A DNA stretch of 64,000 nucleotides from Gammaproteobacteria bacterium (GCA_015709635.1 CP054180.1:1612001-1676000); one strand, 5' to 3'. Shown: positions 9,802-19,566, counted from the first letter of the stretch. Made by a program: numbers and translations. Notes: generated from the letters alone by a model not told the origin.

Positions 9802-10977
9802 ATGTTCGATCATTTGCAGCCAGAAACACTCGCGCTTCATACGGGGATTCATCGCAGTCAATTCAACGAACATTCCGAAGCGATGTACCTGACGTCAAGT
9901 TTCGTTTTTGATAGTGCCGCACAGGCTGCTGCGCGTTTCTCCGGTAATGAGCCGGGCAATATCTACTCCCGGTTTACCAACCCCACCGTCACGGCATTCG
10001 AAGAGCGGTTGGCCGTATTGGAAGGTGCAGAAGCTTGTGTTGCGACTTCTTCCGGCATGTCGGCGATCTTGGCGTGCGTGATGGGACTGCTGTCCGCTGG
10101 CGATCATATTGTCGCATCGCGCAGCTTGTTTGGCGCAACGGTGAATTTGTTCAACAACATTCTGAAGCGTTTCAATGTCGATACGACATTTGTATCGGCA
10201 ACGGATGTGCAATCATGGCAAGCGGCGATACAACCCAATACCAAGTTGTTTTTTCTGGAAACACCGTCCAATCCGTTAACGGAAATTTCCGATATTGCAG
10301 AACTCAGCAAGATTGCCAAGAAAGCAGGTATTTGGCTGGTTGTCGATAATTGTTTTTGCACCCCTATTTTGCAGAAGCCACTTGAATTGGGCGCGGATAT
10401 CGTCATTCATTCCGCGACCAAATATTTGGACGGGCAGGGCCGGGTATTGGGCGGTGCTGTGCTCGGCAAGCGGGAATTGCTGATGGATGGCGGGATTTTT
10501 GGATTTCTGCGCACGGCCGGACCGACACTGAGTGCATTTAACGCCTGGGTGATATTGAAAGGCTTGGAAACGCTCAAGGTGCGCATCGAAGCACACTCCG
10601 CCAATGCGCTGCAAATGGCGCAATGGCTTGAATCACAGCCGAATGTGGCGCGTGTTTTTTATCCTGGTTTGGTATCGCATCCGCAACATACATTGGCAAA
10701 ACATCAGCAAAAATCCGGCGGCGGAATTGTCACATTCGAAGTAAAAGGCGGCAAAGAAGCGGCTTGGCGTGTCATTGATTCGACACGCTTAATCTCGATT
10801 ACCGCCAATCTCGGCGATGCCAAAAGCACATTGACACATCCGGCGACCACAACTCATGCGCGCATCAGTCAAGAAGCCCGGGATGCTGCGGGGATCTCCG
10901 ATGGATTGTTGCGGATTGCGGTCGGATTGGAAGCGGTGCAAGATCTGCAAGCCGATTTGCAGCGCGGATTATCATAA
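9802..10977 (+). CDS. metZ: O-succinylhomoserine sulfhydrylase
   Basis: PLP enzyme of the Cys/Met metabolism family that makes homocysteine directly from O-succinylhomoserine and sulfide. The PLP lysine is Lys207 in HSATKYLDGQGR; the cofactor-binding YSRFTNPT and ETPSNP segments are present. The position after purF and the sequence pattern favour MetZ over cystathionine gamma-synthase or MetY, but substrate choice cannot be proved from sequence. Confidence 0.9.
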   Translation: MFDHLQPETLALHTGIHRSQFNEHSEAMYLTSSFVFDSAAQAAARFSGNEPGNIYSRFTNPTVTAFEERLAVLEGAEACVATSSGMSAILACVMGLLSAGDHIVASRSLFGATVNLFNNILKRFNVDTTFVSATDVQSWQAAIQPNTKLFFLETPSNPLTEISDIAELSKIAKKAGIWLVVDNCFCTPILQKPLELGADIVIHSATKYLDGQGRVLGGAVLGKRELLMDGGIFGFLRTAGPTLSAFNAWVILKGLETLKVRIEAHSANALQMAQWLESQPNVARVFYPGLVSHPQHTLAKHQQKSGGGIVTFEVKGGKEAAWRVIDSTRLISITANLGDAKSTLTHPATTTHARISQEARDAAGISDGLLRIAVGLEAVQDLQADLQRGLS

Positions 10978-11034
10978 AATTGACCGATCGAGTTGCGGAA
11001 TCACTGCCGTGATTTTTACGTTGCAAGTGTTTCC

Positions 11035-11532
11035 TTAAATAACTTCGGCCTTCAGAATAACGACGTCTTCCAGCGGCACGTTTTGGTGGCCGGTATAATC
11101 ACCGGTTTTGACCTTCTTGATTTTATCGATCACATCCTGACCTTCAATTACTTTGCCGAATACGCAATAACCATAACCTTGCGGTGTTGCCGATTTGTAA
11201 TTCAGAAACCCATTATTGGTCACGTTAATAAAGAATTGCGCGGTTGCCGAATGAACATCGGCAGTGCGTGCCATCGCGATGGTATAGGCTTCATTTTTAA
11301 GCCCATTGGCAGCTTCATTATGAATCGGTGCTCGCGCCTTTTTTTGCTTCATACCGGGTTCAAATCCGCCGCCTTGAATCATGAAATCGTCAATAACACG
11401 ATGAAATAACGTGTTGTCATAGAACCCACTGGTCACGTAATTTAAAAAATTCTGCACGGTTTCGGGTGCTTTCTCGCTGTCAAGTTCAAGCTTGATAATG
11501 CCAAAATTGGTTTGTAGTTCGACCATATCCAT
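11035..11532 (-). CDS. ppiB: Cytoplasmic peptidyl-prolyl cis-trans isomerase (cyclophilin B)
   Basis: 165-residue cyclophilin without a signal peptide, starting MDMVELQTNFGIIKLEL. The active-site segments FHRVIDDFMIQGGGFEPGM and TAQFFINV are intact. A second in-frame ATG at 11526 is also possible. It lies 63 bases downstream of the exported paralogue ppiA on the same strand, so the two probably form one transcript. It converges with metZ. Confidence 0.93.
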   Translation of the reverse strand: MDMVELQTNFGIIKLELDSEKAPETVQNFLNYVTSGFYDNTLFHRVIDDFMIQGGGFEPGMKQKKARAPIHNEAANGLKNEAYTIAMARTADVHSATAQFFINVTNNGFLNYKSATPQGYGYCVFGKVIEGQDVIDKIKKVKTGDYTGHQNVPLEDVVILKAEVI

Positions 11533-11595
11533 CCTATATAAATTATTAGATTCTTGTGATTGCGTATTTTTAAGAAAAATCCGAATAGAGTTTCT

Positions 11596-12165
11596 CTACG
11601 GCAGTTTTACGACATCTTCAATAATAACGCTGCTTTTCGGTACATCCCCGGAAAATGGACCGCCCGATCCGGTCGGCAGCGCAGCGATTTTGTTGACCAC
11701 ATCAATGCCGGCAACCACCTTACCGAATACCGCGTAGCCGTAACCGCTTGGTGACGGAGCTTTGTAATTGAGGAACGCATTGTTGGCGACATTGATAAAA
11801 AACTGCGCCGATGCCGAATGCGGATCCGAAGTACGTGCCATCGCAATGGTTCCGGTTTCGTTTTTTAAGCCATTGGCGGCTTCATTCTGGATCGGCGACC
11901 GTGCCGGCTTCTGCTTTAATGCTGCGTCAAATCCGCCGCCTTGAATCATGAATCCGGCAATGACGCGGTGAAATACGGTATTTTTGTAAAATCCTTCGTC
12001 CACGTATTGCAAGAAATTCTTCACAGTCTCGGGCGCTTTATCCGGATACAGTTCGAGCACGATACTACCGAGATTGGTTTTCATTTCAACCCGAAGTTCT
12101 GCGGCATAAATATTCAAACTGATCGAAGCTAGCAATAGAAAAATCAAAGTCTGACGCAGATGCAT
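11596..12165 (-). CDS. ppiA: Periplasmic peptidyl-prolyl cis-trans isomerase (cyclophilin A)
   Basis: 189-residue cyclophilin with a clear Sec signal peptide (TLIFLLLASISLNIYA, cleavage likely after IYA), so it acts in the periplasm. The catalytic core FHRVIAGFMIQGGGF and SAQFFINV is present. It is a close paralogue of the downstream cytoplasmic ppiB, which suggests a tandem duplication with retargeting. Confidence 0.92.
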   Translation of the reverse strand: MHLRQTLIFLLLASISLNIYAAELRVEMKTNLGSIVLELYPDKAPETVKNFLQYVDEGFYKNTVFHRVIAGFMIQGGGFDAALKQKPARSPIQNEAANGLKNETGTIAMARTSDPHSASAQFFINVANNAFLNYKAPSPSGYGYAVFGKVVAGIDVVNKIAALPTGSGGPFSGDVPKSSVIIEDVVKLP

Positions 12166-12303
12166 GATTAAGTGTCCTAATTGGTTGGTGGATAAGGGCT
12201 TGGCGCCTTGGTTATGTTATACTCGCAGGCTATTCGAATAGCGCGGAAATGACCGGATTCTATCAAGAAGAAAGCTGATTGCACAATTTTATCTGTTGAC
12301 CTT

Positions 12304-13686
12304 ATGCTTAAAATTTATAACTCGATTGCCCGGGAAAAACAAGATTTCATTCCAATAACACCTGGAAAGATAAAAATTTATGTCTGCGGCATGACCGTTT
12401 ACGATTATTGTCATTTGGGTCATGCGCGGGTTCTGGTGGTTTTCGATACGGTTGTCCGTTGGTTCAAAGCCAATGATTTTGAAGTTCATTACGTGCGCAA
12501 CGTAACCGACATCGATGACAAAATTATCAAGCGCGCACAGGAAAATAACGAGCCGATCGAAGCGCTGACGCAGCGCTTCATTCAAGCGATGAACGAGGAT
12601 TCCACTGCATTGGGTGTCGCATTACCGAATCATGAACCGCGCGCAACCGGCTACGTCGAGCACATGATCGCCATGATCGGCAAGCTGGTTGGAAAGAATC
12701 TTGCGTATCAGGCGAAAAATGGCGATGTGTATTATTCCGTACATGATTTCCCCAGTTACGGAAAACTTTCCGGTAAATCGTTAAGCGACTTGCGTGCCGG
12801 TGAGCGCGTGGAAATCGATTCTAACAAAAAAGACCCGCTGGATTTTGTGCTGTGGAAATCGGCAAAACCGGGCGAACCGTTTTGGGAATCTCCTTGGGGC
12901 AGGGGACGTCCGGGCTGGCATATCGAATGCTCGGCCATGAGCGAACAGTTGTTAGGTATTCATTTCGATATTCACGGCGGCGGACAGGACTTGCAATTTC
13001 CCCATCATGAAAATGAAATCGCGCAAAGCGAAGGCGCGCATGATCATCCTTTTGTCAATTATTGGATGCACAACGGTTTTGTACGCGTCGACAATGAAAA
13101 GATGTCGAAATCGTTAGGCAATTTTTTCACCGTCCGCGAGATTCTGAAACTCTACCAACCCGAAGTCGTGCGCTTCTTTATTCTGCGCGCGCATTATCGC
13201 AGCCCATTGAATTATTCCGATCAGCATCTCAAAGACACCAAGCTTGCACTGGATCGTTTATACATTGCGCTAAAGGACGTCGAACCGGACTCAGCTGCCG
13301 CTATCGATTGGCACAACCCCCAGGCGCGCAAATTTAAAGACGCCATGAACGATGACTTCAACACACCGGATGCTATCGCCGTTTTGTTTGAGTTGGCAAG
13401 CGACATCAATAAAACGGGCTCGAAGGAGAATGCCGGTTTGCTTAAAACGCTGGGCGGTTTACTTGGTCTTTTGCAGCAAAATCCGCAAGCGTATTTGCAA
13501 AATACACCGGCCACTGGTGCATCGGATACGTTGACTGCGGATGATATCGAACAGTTGATTCAGCAGCGCATCAGCGCGCGTAAAGAAGGCCGCTATTCGG
13601 ATGCCGATGCGATTCGTAAAAATCTTCAGCAACAGGGCATCATCTTGGAAGACAGCTCGCAGGGAACGGCTTGGCGGCGCGCTTAG
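12304..13686 (+). CDS. cysS: Cysteinyl-tRNA synthetase
   Basis: Class I aminoacyl-tRNA synthetase charging tRNA-Cys. The HIGH motif is HLGH (residues 37-40), the zinc ligand Cys28 is in VCGMTVYD, the second zinc cluster lies in WHIECSAM and FPHHENEIAQSE, and KMSKSLGN is the KMSKS loop. 460 residues, normal. Divergent from ppiA; its 3' end comes within 17 bases of the convergent methyltransferase gene. Confidence 0.96.
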   Translation: MLKIYNSIAREKQDFIPITPGKIKIYVCGMTVYDYCHLGHARVLVVFDTVVRWFKANDFEVHYVRNVTDIDDKIIKRAQENNEPIEALTQRFIQAMNEDSTALGVALPNHEPRATGYVEHMIAMIGKLVGKNLAYQAKNGDVYYSVHDFPSYGKLSGKSLSDLRAGERVEIDSNKKDPLDFVLWKSAKPGEPFWESPWGRGRPGWHIECSAMSEQLLGIHFDIHGGGQDLQFPHHENEIAQSEGAHDHPFVNYWMHNGFVRVDNEKMSKSLGNFFTVREILKLYQPEVVRFFILRAHYRSPLNYSDQHLKDTKLALDRLYIALKDVEPDSAAAIDWHNPQARKFKDAMNDDFNTPDAIAVLFELASDINKTGSKENAGLLKTLGGLLGLLQQNPQAYLQNTPATGASDTLTADDIEQLIQQRISARKEGRYSDADAIRKNLQQQGIILEDSSQGTAWRRA

Positions 13687-13703
13687 CGAACGATCCTATT
13701 AAA

Positions 13704-14456
13704 CTAAATTTTCCACAGATAAAGCGTGGAATTGGAAAAATCATCGAGTTTGATACTTTGGTTCGCGGCAACACCGGGAATGATGAACGTATTACTGATC
13801 AACAAACTGCCCGGACGCATTTCCTTGCAAGCCTTTTCCCACAGCGCCGCCATCGGCACCGGCGATAAGTAGGCATAAACGACATCGTACTGTGAAAAAT
13901 CCTGCTGCCAGAAATCTCCCCAGGTTACTGCGCAATTTTTAGCGCCAAACAGACTTCTTAATTTACTGATCAGGAAGGGCAGGGGCGCCGCTTCAATACC
14001 GTGAAACACACCATTGCGGTTTTTCTGCGCCAGATGACTTAACAAACCGCCGCATCCGCTGCCCAAATCGACAAAAGAAAACCGGTTGCTTTCCGGTAAT
14101 AGCGATTGCAGCACCTGAGTCACCCGGTTGCTGGAGAGATATAGCGGTACTTGAGTTTTATAAGTTTTGCCATAGATCAGCCATAGACCGAGAAAAAGCA
14201 CCAGGCACGCTGTTGAGGAAATATTCAATGCCAATGCAACGACAACCAGCGGGATAAAGGCGAAATGGATCGGCATCCACCACACCGGCATGCGCAGCGC
14301 ATAACTGAATAATCCCGCCGCCAATCCTTGCAGCAGACTCCATTCGAATAAGCTCAACCCGATCGTCGCCTGCGAGACGATGATTGCGTAAACCAGCAAG
14401 ATAGTAACGATCTGAATAAGCAGTGCAATAATACCGGGATGAATTCTTTTTAACAT
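13704..14456 (-). CDS. Membrane-anchored class I SAM-dependent methyltransferase
   Basis: 250 residues. The first ~100 are hydrophobic with about four membrane spans; the rest is a Rossmann methyltransferase domain with SAM motif I VDLGSGCGG near residue 130 and a later YDVVYAYLSPVP. The substrate is unknown; related proteins are often listed only as methyltransferases. It is the last gene of a - strand run after motA and motB (18 bases behind motB), which suggests cotranscription. Confidence 0.75.
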   Translation of the reverse strand: MLKRIHPGIIALLIQIVTILLVYAIIVSQATIGLSLFEWSLLQGLAAGLFSYALRMPVWWMPIHFAFIPLVVVALALNISSTACLVLFLGLWLIYGKTYKTQVPLYLSSNRVTQVLQSLLPESNRFSFVDLGSGCGGLLSHLAQKNRNGVFHGIEAAPLPFLISKLRSLFGAKNCAVTWGDFWQQDFSQYDVVYAYLSPVPMAALWEKACKEMRPGSLLISNTFIIPGVAANQSIKLDDFSNSTLYLWKI

Positions 14457-14474
14457 GGCCGGCCGCTCAATGAA

Positions 14475-15386
14475 TTAAGGATTTCGCAACATTTCGCTAT
14501 CCGGCTCAGCCTGCATATCGATATCGATCGTCTGATCATCCATCGTGACGGCTTTCTCGGCTCTTTCGTTCATGACCACGATGCTGATACGGCGGTTGAT
14601 CGGATTGAGCGGCTCACTCTTGTCGAACAGCACAGCGGAAGACAAACCGATCACTTGCAACACTTTGTTGGTATCCATGCCGCCGATGATCAATTCACGG
14701 CGCGAAGCATTTGCACGGTCTGCCGATAATTCCCAGTTGCTGTAACCTTTGTCGCCGGACGGGAACGGTTTGCCGTCGGTATGACCGGACAAGCTGATTT
14801 TGTTGTCGACATCATTCAGCATTTTGCCGATCTCGCGCAGAATGGTTTTCGTGTATGGTTGCAATTCCGCTTTGCCGAGCGCAAACATTGGGCGGTTCTG
14901 CTCGTCGACAATTTGAATCCGCAATCCATCCGAAGTGATATCGAGCAACAGCTGGTTGGAGAACTTTTTCAACGAAGGATTGTTTTCGATCGCTTCCTCG
15001 ATTTTTTTCTTCAACCCTTCCAATTTGACACGCTCAATGCGTTCCTTGATGATTTTCTTGGCTTTTATGTCGTCCTTAATCTCGCCTTTCTTCACTTCGC
15101 CGTGCTGGCGCGTGAGATCGGTGCCGCCGCCTTTCAGCACGCTGCTGGTTTCGCCGATGGATGATCCGCCCATCATGGCGACTTTCAGCGGTGTTTTGAA
15201 ATACTCCGAGATACCTTCCAATTGACTTTTGGTCGACGACCCCAGCAGCCACATAAGCAGAAAGAACGCCATCATGGCGGTCACGAAGTCAGCGTAAGCA
15301 ATTTTCCAGGCGCCGCCATGGTGCCCGCCAGCGACTTTCTTGACTCGCTTGATGACTATCGGGCGTTGGGAAAGATCATCAGCCAT
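14475..15386 (-). CDS. motB: Flagellar motor stator protein MotB
   Basis: Peptidoglycan-anchored half of the flagellar stator. Short basic N-terminus, then a single membrane span beginning at WKIAYADFVTAMMAFF with the proton-carrying aspartate at about residue 33. The periplasmic C-terminal OmpA-like domain contains LSGHTDGKPF and NWELSADRANASRR. 303 residues. Follows motA by 41 bases. Confidence 0.94.
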   Translation of the reverse strand: MADDLSQRPIVIKRVKKVAGGHHGGAWKIAYADFVTAMMAFFLLMWLLGSSTKSQLEGISEYFKTPLKVAMMGGSSIGETSSVLKGGGTDLTRQHGEVKKGEIKDDIKAKKIIKERIERVKLEGLKKKIEEAIENNPSLKKFSNQLLLDITSDGLRIQIVDEQNRPMFALGKAELQPYTKTILREIGKMLNDVDNKISLSGHTDGKPFPSGDKGYSNWELSADRANASRRELIIGGMDTNKVLQVIGLSSAVLFDKSEPLNPINRRISIVVMNERAEKAVTMDDQTIDIDMQAEPDSEMLRNP

Positions 15387-15427
15387 AATGGTTCTCGCAG
15401 TTCAAGTGAAGGACGATTGTGCAGCAA

Positions 15428-16288
15428 TTATTTTGATTTGCTTTGTTTGACATGCTCTTCCAATTCCAGGAAAGACGGTCTTTCGGTCGTGAATAGCACT
15501 TTGCGACCGAATTCAACTGCCAGAACAGGCGAATAACCGTTCAAATTGGCCAGTAATGTGATTTTGATACACTCGAACATCTTGCTGGATTCATGAAGAT
15601 TATGTTCTAGCTTGTTCGCCAGCGGACCGACGAATCCATACGCCAATAAAATTCCCAAGAATGTACCGACCAGCGCGGCGGCGATCAGAATACCCAGCTC
15701 TGCGGGGGGAAGATGCACCGATTCCATGGTGTGCACCACGCCCATGACCGCAGCGACAATACCGAAAGCCGGTAATCCGTCGCCGAGTTTGGCGACCACA
15801 TGAATCGGTACTTCGCCTTCCTGATGATGCGTTTCCAATTCACTGTCCATCAGGCTTTCTATTTCGAGCGAATTGAGGTTGCCGCCCACCATCAAGCGCA
15901 AATAGTCGGTGATGAATTCGGTGATATGGTGATCGGCCAGGATATCCGGGTATTTGGTGAAAATCGGACTGTTGGCGGGATCGTCGACATCGCCTTCGAT
16001 CGACATCAACCCTTCTTTGCGGATTTTGCTGAGCACTTCGTACAGCAACGTCATCAAATCCATGTACAACGCTTTGGTGTATTTGGAGCCTTTGAAAACG
16101 GTCGGTAACGCTTTCATCGTGGCTTTGAGCGCTTTGCTCGAATTGCCGACGACAAACGCACCGATTGCGGCGCCACCGATCATAAGCAACTCGACCGGTT
16201 GCCACAGCGAAGCAAGATGTCCGCCCGCCAGTGCAAAACCGCCGAAGACAGAAATGATGATGATGAGATAACCAACGGATACAAGCAT
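15428..16288 (-). CDS. motA: Flagellar motor stator protein MotA
   Basis: Proton-channel half of the stator, 286 residues with four membrane spans. The conserved cytoplasmic loop (TKALYMDLMTLLYEVLSK) and the C-terminal spans with GDGLPAFGIVAAVMGVVHT are family hallmarks. First gene of the motA-motB run. The Tn3-family inverted repeat begins about 200 bases upstream. Confidence 0.95.
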   Translation of the reverse strand: MLVSVGYLIIIISVFGGFALAGGHLASLWQPVELLMIGGAAIGAFVVGNSSKALKATMKALPTVFKGSKYTKALYMDLMTLLYEVLSKIRKEGLMSIEGDVDDPANSPIFTKYPDILADHHITEFITDYLRLMVGGNLNSLEIESLMDSELETHHQEGEVPIHVVAKLGDGLPAFGIVAAVMGVVHTMESVHLPPAELGILIAAALVGTFLGILLAYGFVGPLANKLEHNLHESSKMFECIKITLLANLNGYSPVLAVEFGRKVLFTTERPSFLELEEHVKQSKSK

Positions 16289-16486
16289 TGCGATGACTCC
16301 CTCGAATGTAATTACGCAACTTTTGATGGCAAATTCTTGGAGTGAGAAGTTAGCACACCGTGACGCAATTCATTCTTGAGGATAAGGTCGGTTTTTTCCC
16401 GGTATTTTCAGCTTCTTTTATTGCTGCTGAATTCTCTTCGCAGAAACAAGATGTAAGTTGTTCATGCGGATACTGCTATTTATGAG

Positions 16487-16541
16487 GGGAACACAGAATT
16501 AGGAAAAAACTGCACGTTAGCGTCTATGATAGGCTGACTAT
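16487..16541. repeat. Left terminal inverted repeat (55 bp)
   Basis: Begins GGGAACACAGAATTAGG and ends GGCTGACTAT. It is identical, base for base, to the reverse complement of 21512-21566. The G-run at the outer tip and the ACGTTAG block about 30 bases in are typical of Tn3-family ends, though 55 bp is longer than the usual ~38. Confidence 0.9.
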
Positions 16542-16571
16542 TATCGATGATGGATGTAACTGATATTCGCG

Positions 16572-16685
16572 TTACCGCTGAATATTAATTCCTGAGTCTT
16601 TAAGAAATTTGTACACCGTCGAACGACCAATGTTATAACATTTTAGACAGTTAAGTAATGCTGCACTTATTCTGATAAAGAGCTA
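16572..16685 (-). pseudogene. Recombinase/resolvase C-terminal remnant
   Basis: Reading the - strand gives a 37-codon tail ending NIGRSTVYKFLKDSGINIQR and then a stop. This is the helix-turn-helix pattern at the end of serine resolvases and related transposon recombinases. Upstream of LFIRIS the frame is closed by a stop, so the catalytic domain is gone. Its position inside the left repeat fits a Tn3-family tnpR remnant. Confidence 0.5.
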
Positions 16686-16772
16686 ATTCAAATTTGAAAG
16701 CAAGACTCGGAGTGTTCGAAAGCGGCGATTTACGTAAATTTGCGGCGTGAATCAACGAAAACAGGAGTCAAC

Positions 16773-17853
16773 ATACCGAACCCGACTAAAACTGACGCTT
16801 TGCCAACAGAGAACGATCCGCGTTGGCAAGCCGTGCTGGCTCGCGATCCAGCTGCCGATGGCCGCTTTTTCTATTCGGTTAAAACCACCGGCGTCTATTG
16901 CCGTCCGTCCTGTCCGGCTCGTACCGCCAAACCGGAAAATGTGCAGTTCCATCTTACCCGGAAAGAGGCGGAATCTGCTGGATTCCGCCCCTGTCGGCGC
17001 TGTAAACCGGATCAGCTATCCTTGCATAAACAACACGCCGATAAAGTCACCGAAATCTGCCGTTTGCTGGAAACGGCGGAAACCGAGCCCAGTCTTGCCG
17101 AGTTGGCGGCTATTGCCGGGCCGAGTGCTTTTCATTTCCACCGGATTTTTAAAGCAATCACCGGTTTGACACCGAAAGCCTATGCGGCGGCTCAGCGCAG
17201 CAATCGAATCAGGAGCCAATTAGCGAACAGTCAGTCGGTAACCGCTGCTATCTACGATGCCGGTTACAACTCCAACAGCCGTTTTATGAACAATCGCCAC
17301 AACTGTTAGGTATTTAGGTATGACGCCATCCGACTATCGTGCCGGCGGCACGAATCGCCGGATTCGCTTTGCATTGGGCGAATGCTCACTCGGTTCTATT
17401 CTGGTAGCAGCCAGCGAAATCGGGATTTGCGCCATTGCTTTGGGCGACGATCCAGACCGCCTGGCTCGGGAGTTACAAGACCGTTTCCCTCAGGCCGAAT
17501 TGATCGGCGGCGATCATGAGTTTGAGCAATGGGTCGCAAAAGTAGTCGGTTTTGTCGAAGCCCCGGTCATCGGTCTGGATTTGCCATTAGATATGCGCGG
17601 CACCGCCTTTCAACAACGGGTTTGGCAGACCTTGAGGCAAATCCCGGTTGGCGAAAAAGTGAGCTACACGGAGATTGCTCAACGTATCGGCGCACCCAAA
17701 GCGGTGCGGGCAGTCGCCGGTGCTTGTGCGGCCAATACGTTGGCGGTGGCGATTCCTTGTCACCGGGTCGTCCGCTCGGACGGCAGTTTATCCGGTTATC
17801 GTTGGGGAGTTGAGCGCAAAGCCGAGCTGTTACGGCGGGAGAGTCAAACATGA
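16773..17853 (+). pseudogene. ada: Broken ada: DNA-methylation repair and regulator protein
   Basis: Ada accepts methyl groups from phosphotriesters and O6-methylguanine and activates its own regulon. The first half (to 17309) has the zinc/acceptor cysteines in CRPSCPAR and CRRCKPDQ plus an AraC-type helix-turn-helix. The second half (17320-17853) is the O6-alkylguanine transferase with the acceptor cysteine in IPCHRVVRSDG. Three lesions are visible. A good AGGAG site at 16763-16767 is followed, at 16773, by ATA where ATG is expected. One T is missing near 17281-17286 (the frame should read SRFYEQS). An exact 8-base tandem copy of TTAGGTAT lies at 17304-17319. A TTG at 16740 and the ATG at 17320 could still yield two separate polypeptides. 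Confidence 0.82.
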
Positions 17854-17893
17854 ATACTCGTGTAATTTCTTGCACACTGCCGCTGCCTACGAA

Positions 17894-19048
17894 TTACCGT
17901 AGATTATGTACCCATTTGTACCGGCTTGGATTTTCACGAAGCAGGAATGCTTTTATCTCCTGGCGTTTGGTCTCGTCCGCACGCAGTATGATTCCACGCA
18001 AATCACGATCAATCGACCGCTCACTGGCTCCAAGTTCTTTCGCCTTCTTATACCATTCTGACCCGGCGCTGTAATTTCCCATCTCGATATTTACAGCGCC
18101 CAATAAGGTACAAGGTCGGAAATCCTTCGGTGTCAAAGCATGCGCCTGCTCGCCAAATTTTAATGCTTCATCAAAGCGATTCAAATCCCGCATCACACCG
18201 CCATGAGTTGTGCAAATAGCGGAATTCAGTTTGGGGGCTATTCTGCGCGCGGCAGGAATCGAGTTCAGTAATTCATGGGCTTTTTTGGATTGGTTGCACT
18301 TTCGGTAGTGGCCACTTGCATTAACCGTGTTCCATAAGTCATTCGTCCGCTTGTACTCGGCCGCATAGAACTCGGCTTCTCGCTCATGAAAGGCCGCTTG
18401 AAGACTCTCTGTGTAGTATTCTTCGCCATCTGTGGTAAGCCAAACAATGTCATCGTCTGCGAGGCGATTGCCACCGTCGAGGCGATGAAGAATACCCATC
18501 AGACGCGCAAAAAACTCTTTTTCGATGGACTGATCAAGGCCGTAACGCCGTCGAAGCATTTGGTTTTTTATTTTGGCTATGTACTTTGGATCGCTCTCAC
18601 GCTTCCACCGTTTGCGCTCATAATTGGCTTGGCGAATAGCCTCTCGGGCCTTTGCTTCTTCGATCATCCGCAACCGTGCGGTTTCTTCTTTTTGTTTTTC
18701 AACTTTGAAGGCATGCTCACGAGCAACCTGCTCTTGGGCTGCACTCTTACGGAACGTTTCATAGTTGATTTCACCCCGTGCAAGCCGGGTCAGATTAAAA
18801 AGCCCTTGTTGCTGCAAGTACATCGCTGCGTCCAATGCAAGCGGACGGCCTTGCTCTAAGTTTTCGATAATATTGTTCAGACGAGTCGCTGGGACAACCG
18901 CTCCCGGAAGGTCGGTCACGAAATATTTGCTAGCAAGGTCAATACGATTTGAATCCATAACCACTTTCTTAGGCAATTCTGATCGGTAGCCAAAAACGTT
19001 TCTAGAATTTGGTCGAGTTTGTTTAAGTATTTTGGGGATTCGACTCAT
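17894..19048 (-). CDS. Uncharacterised TPR-like protein with basic coiled coil
   Basis: 384 residues, intact. I do not recognise a named family. Residues ~100-170 form a highly charged Lys/Arg/Glu coiled-coil region (KVEKQKEETARLRM...). The C-terminal third has tetratricopeptide-like helix pairs (FDEALKFGEQAHALTPKDF, then YSAGSEWYKKAKELG). An internal ATG at 18958 (MDSNRIDLASKYF) is a plausible start, since the first 30 residues look less conserved. It is a passenger inside the transposon and points towards the 3' end of ada. Confidence 0.6.
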   Translation of the reverse strand: MSRIPKILKQTRPNSRNVFGYRSELPKKVVMDSNRIDLASKYFVTDLPGAVVPATRLNNIIENLEQGRPLALDAAMYLQQQGLFNLTRLARGEINYETFRKSAAQEQVAREHAFKVEKQKEETARLRMIEEAKAREAIRQANYERKRWKRESDPKYIAKIKNQMLRRRYGLDQSIEKEFFARLMGILHRLDGGNRLADDDIVWLTTDGEEYYTESLQAAFHEREAEFYAAEYKRTNDLWNTVNASGHYRKCNQSKKAHELLNSIPAARRIAPKLNSAICTTHGGVMRDLNRFDEALKFGEQAHALTPKDFRPCTLLGAVNIEMGNYSAGSEWYKKAKELGASERSIDRDLRGIILRADETKRQEIKAFLLRENPSRYKWVHNLR

Positions 19049-19333
19049 AACAGGTATTGTTGATTACTTAAATGTCGCGACATTCATTATTATTCACGAA
19101 GTATAATGCAGAAATGAGCAGGCCGATTAAGTAGAGTTTTGTAATTTTTATCTATATTTTTCTGCTACATAACGGCAAGAAACAATATTAAATTTAACAA
19201 TAATCTAATTTTAATCGCAAGTCGGAGTTTGCTTTGCTGTAGTCCCGGCTAGTATGGCGGTTGACTCGGCGGCTCCGGTTGCCTTCGTCGATTCAAGTTA
19301 TCCCGGCAACCTTATCTTATTTGGAGAATGATA

Positions 19334-19453
19334 ATGTCAGAAGCGAATAAAGCGATTGTAACCCATTGGTTTACGGAGTTTTGGGGCAACCACTTATCCA
19401 CAGATGCGCATTATCCTGCGCTCTATTTTCCCCTGGTCATTTTTCAATCGTAA
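19334..19453 (+). pseudogene. Truncated NTF2/SnoaL-like (ester cyclase) N-terminus
   Basis: ATG 19334, preceded by TTGGAGAATG, encodes MSEANKAIVTHWFTEFWGN, which resembles the start of SnoaL-like polyketide/ester cyclase proteins. After residue 19 the similarity ends and the frame runs into unrelated sequence, stopping at 19453. It appears to be a 5' gene scrap left at a recombination joint. Confidence 0.45.
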
Positions 19454-19566
19454 TGGCTGGTCAATTTTAAACCGGTATCAACACTTTGATGACTTTCAAC
19501 AGCGCCAAGGCAAACTGTTACAACTTTTGGTCAATGAGCATACCACGCTGCGCATCAAGGAAGATG

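Larger units (their letters stand above)
16289..16772. other. Region between motA and the broken ada gene
   Basis: This 484-base stretch holds the motA upstream region (16289-16485), the left 55-bp inverted repeat of the transposon (16487-16541) and a recombinase tail (16572-16685). No other gene is visible. A poorly structured AT-rich segment follows up to the ada ribosome site. Confidence 0.6.

Noticed and set aside
10993..11409. 138-codon + strand frame opposite ppiB
   Set aside because: Antisense shadow of a clear cyclophilin gene.
12195..12223. cysS promoter with -10 TATACT at 12218
   Set aside because: No -35 hexamer at 16-18 bp; the only TTGGCG lies 12 bp away.
19394..19402. TTATCCACA, a perfect DnaA box
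   Set aside because: A single copy at a recombination joint, with no cluster or AT-rich unwinding element; the same 9-mer also occurs by chance inside trpB near 3204.
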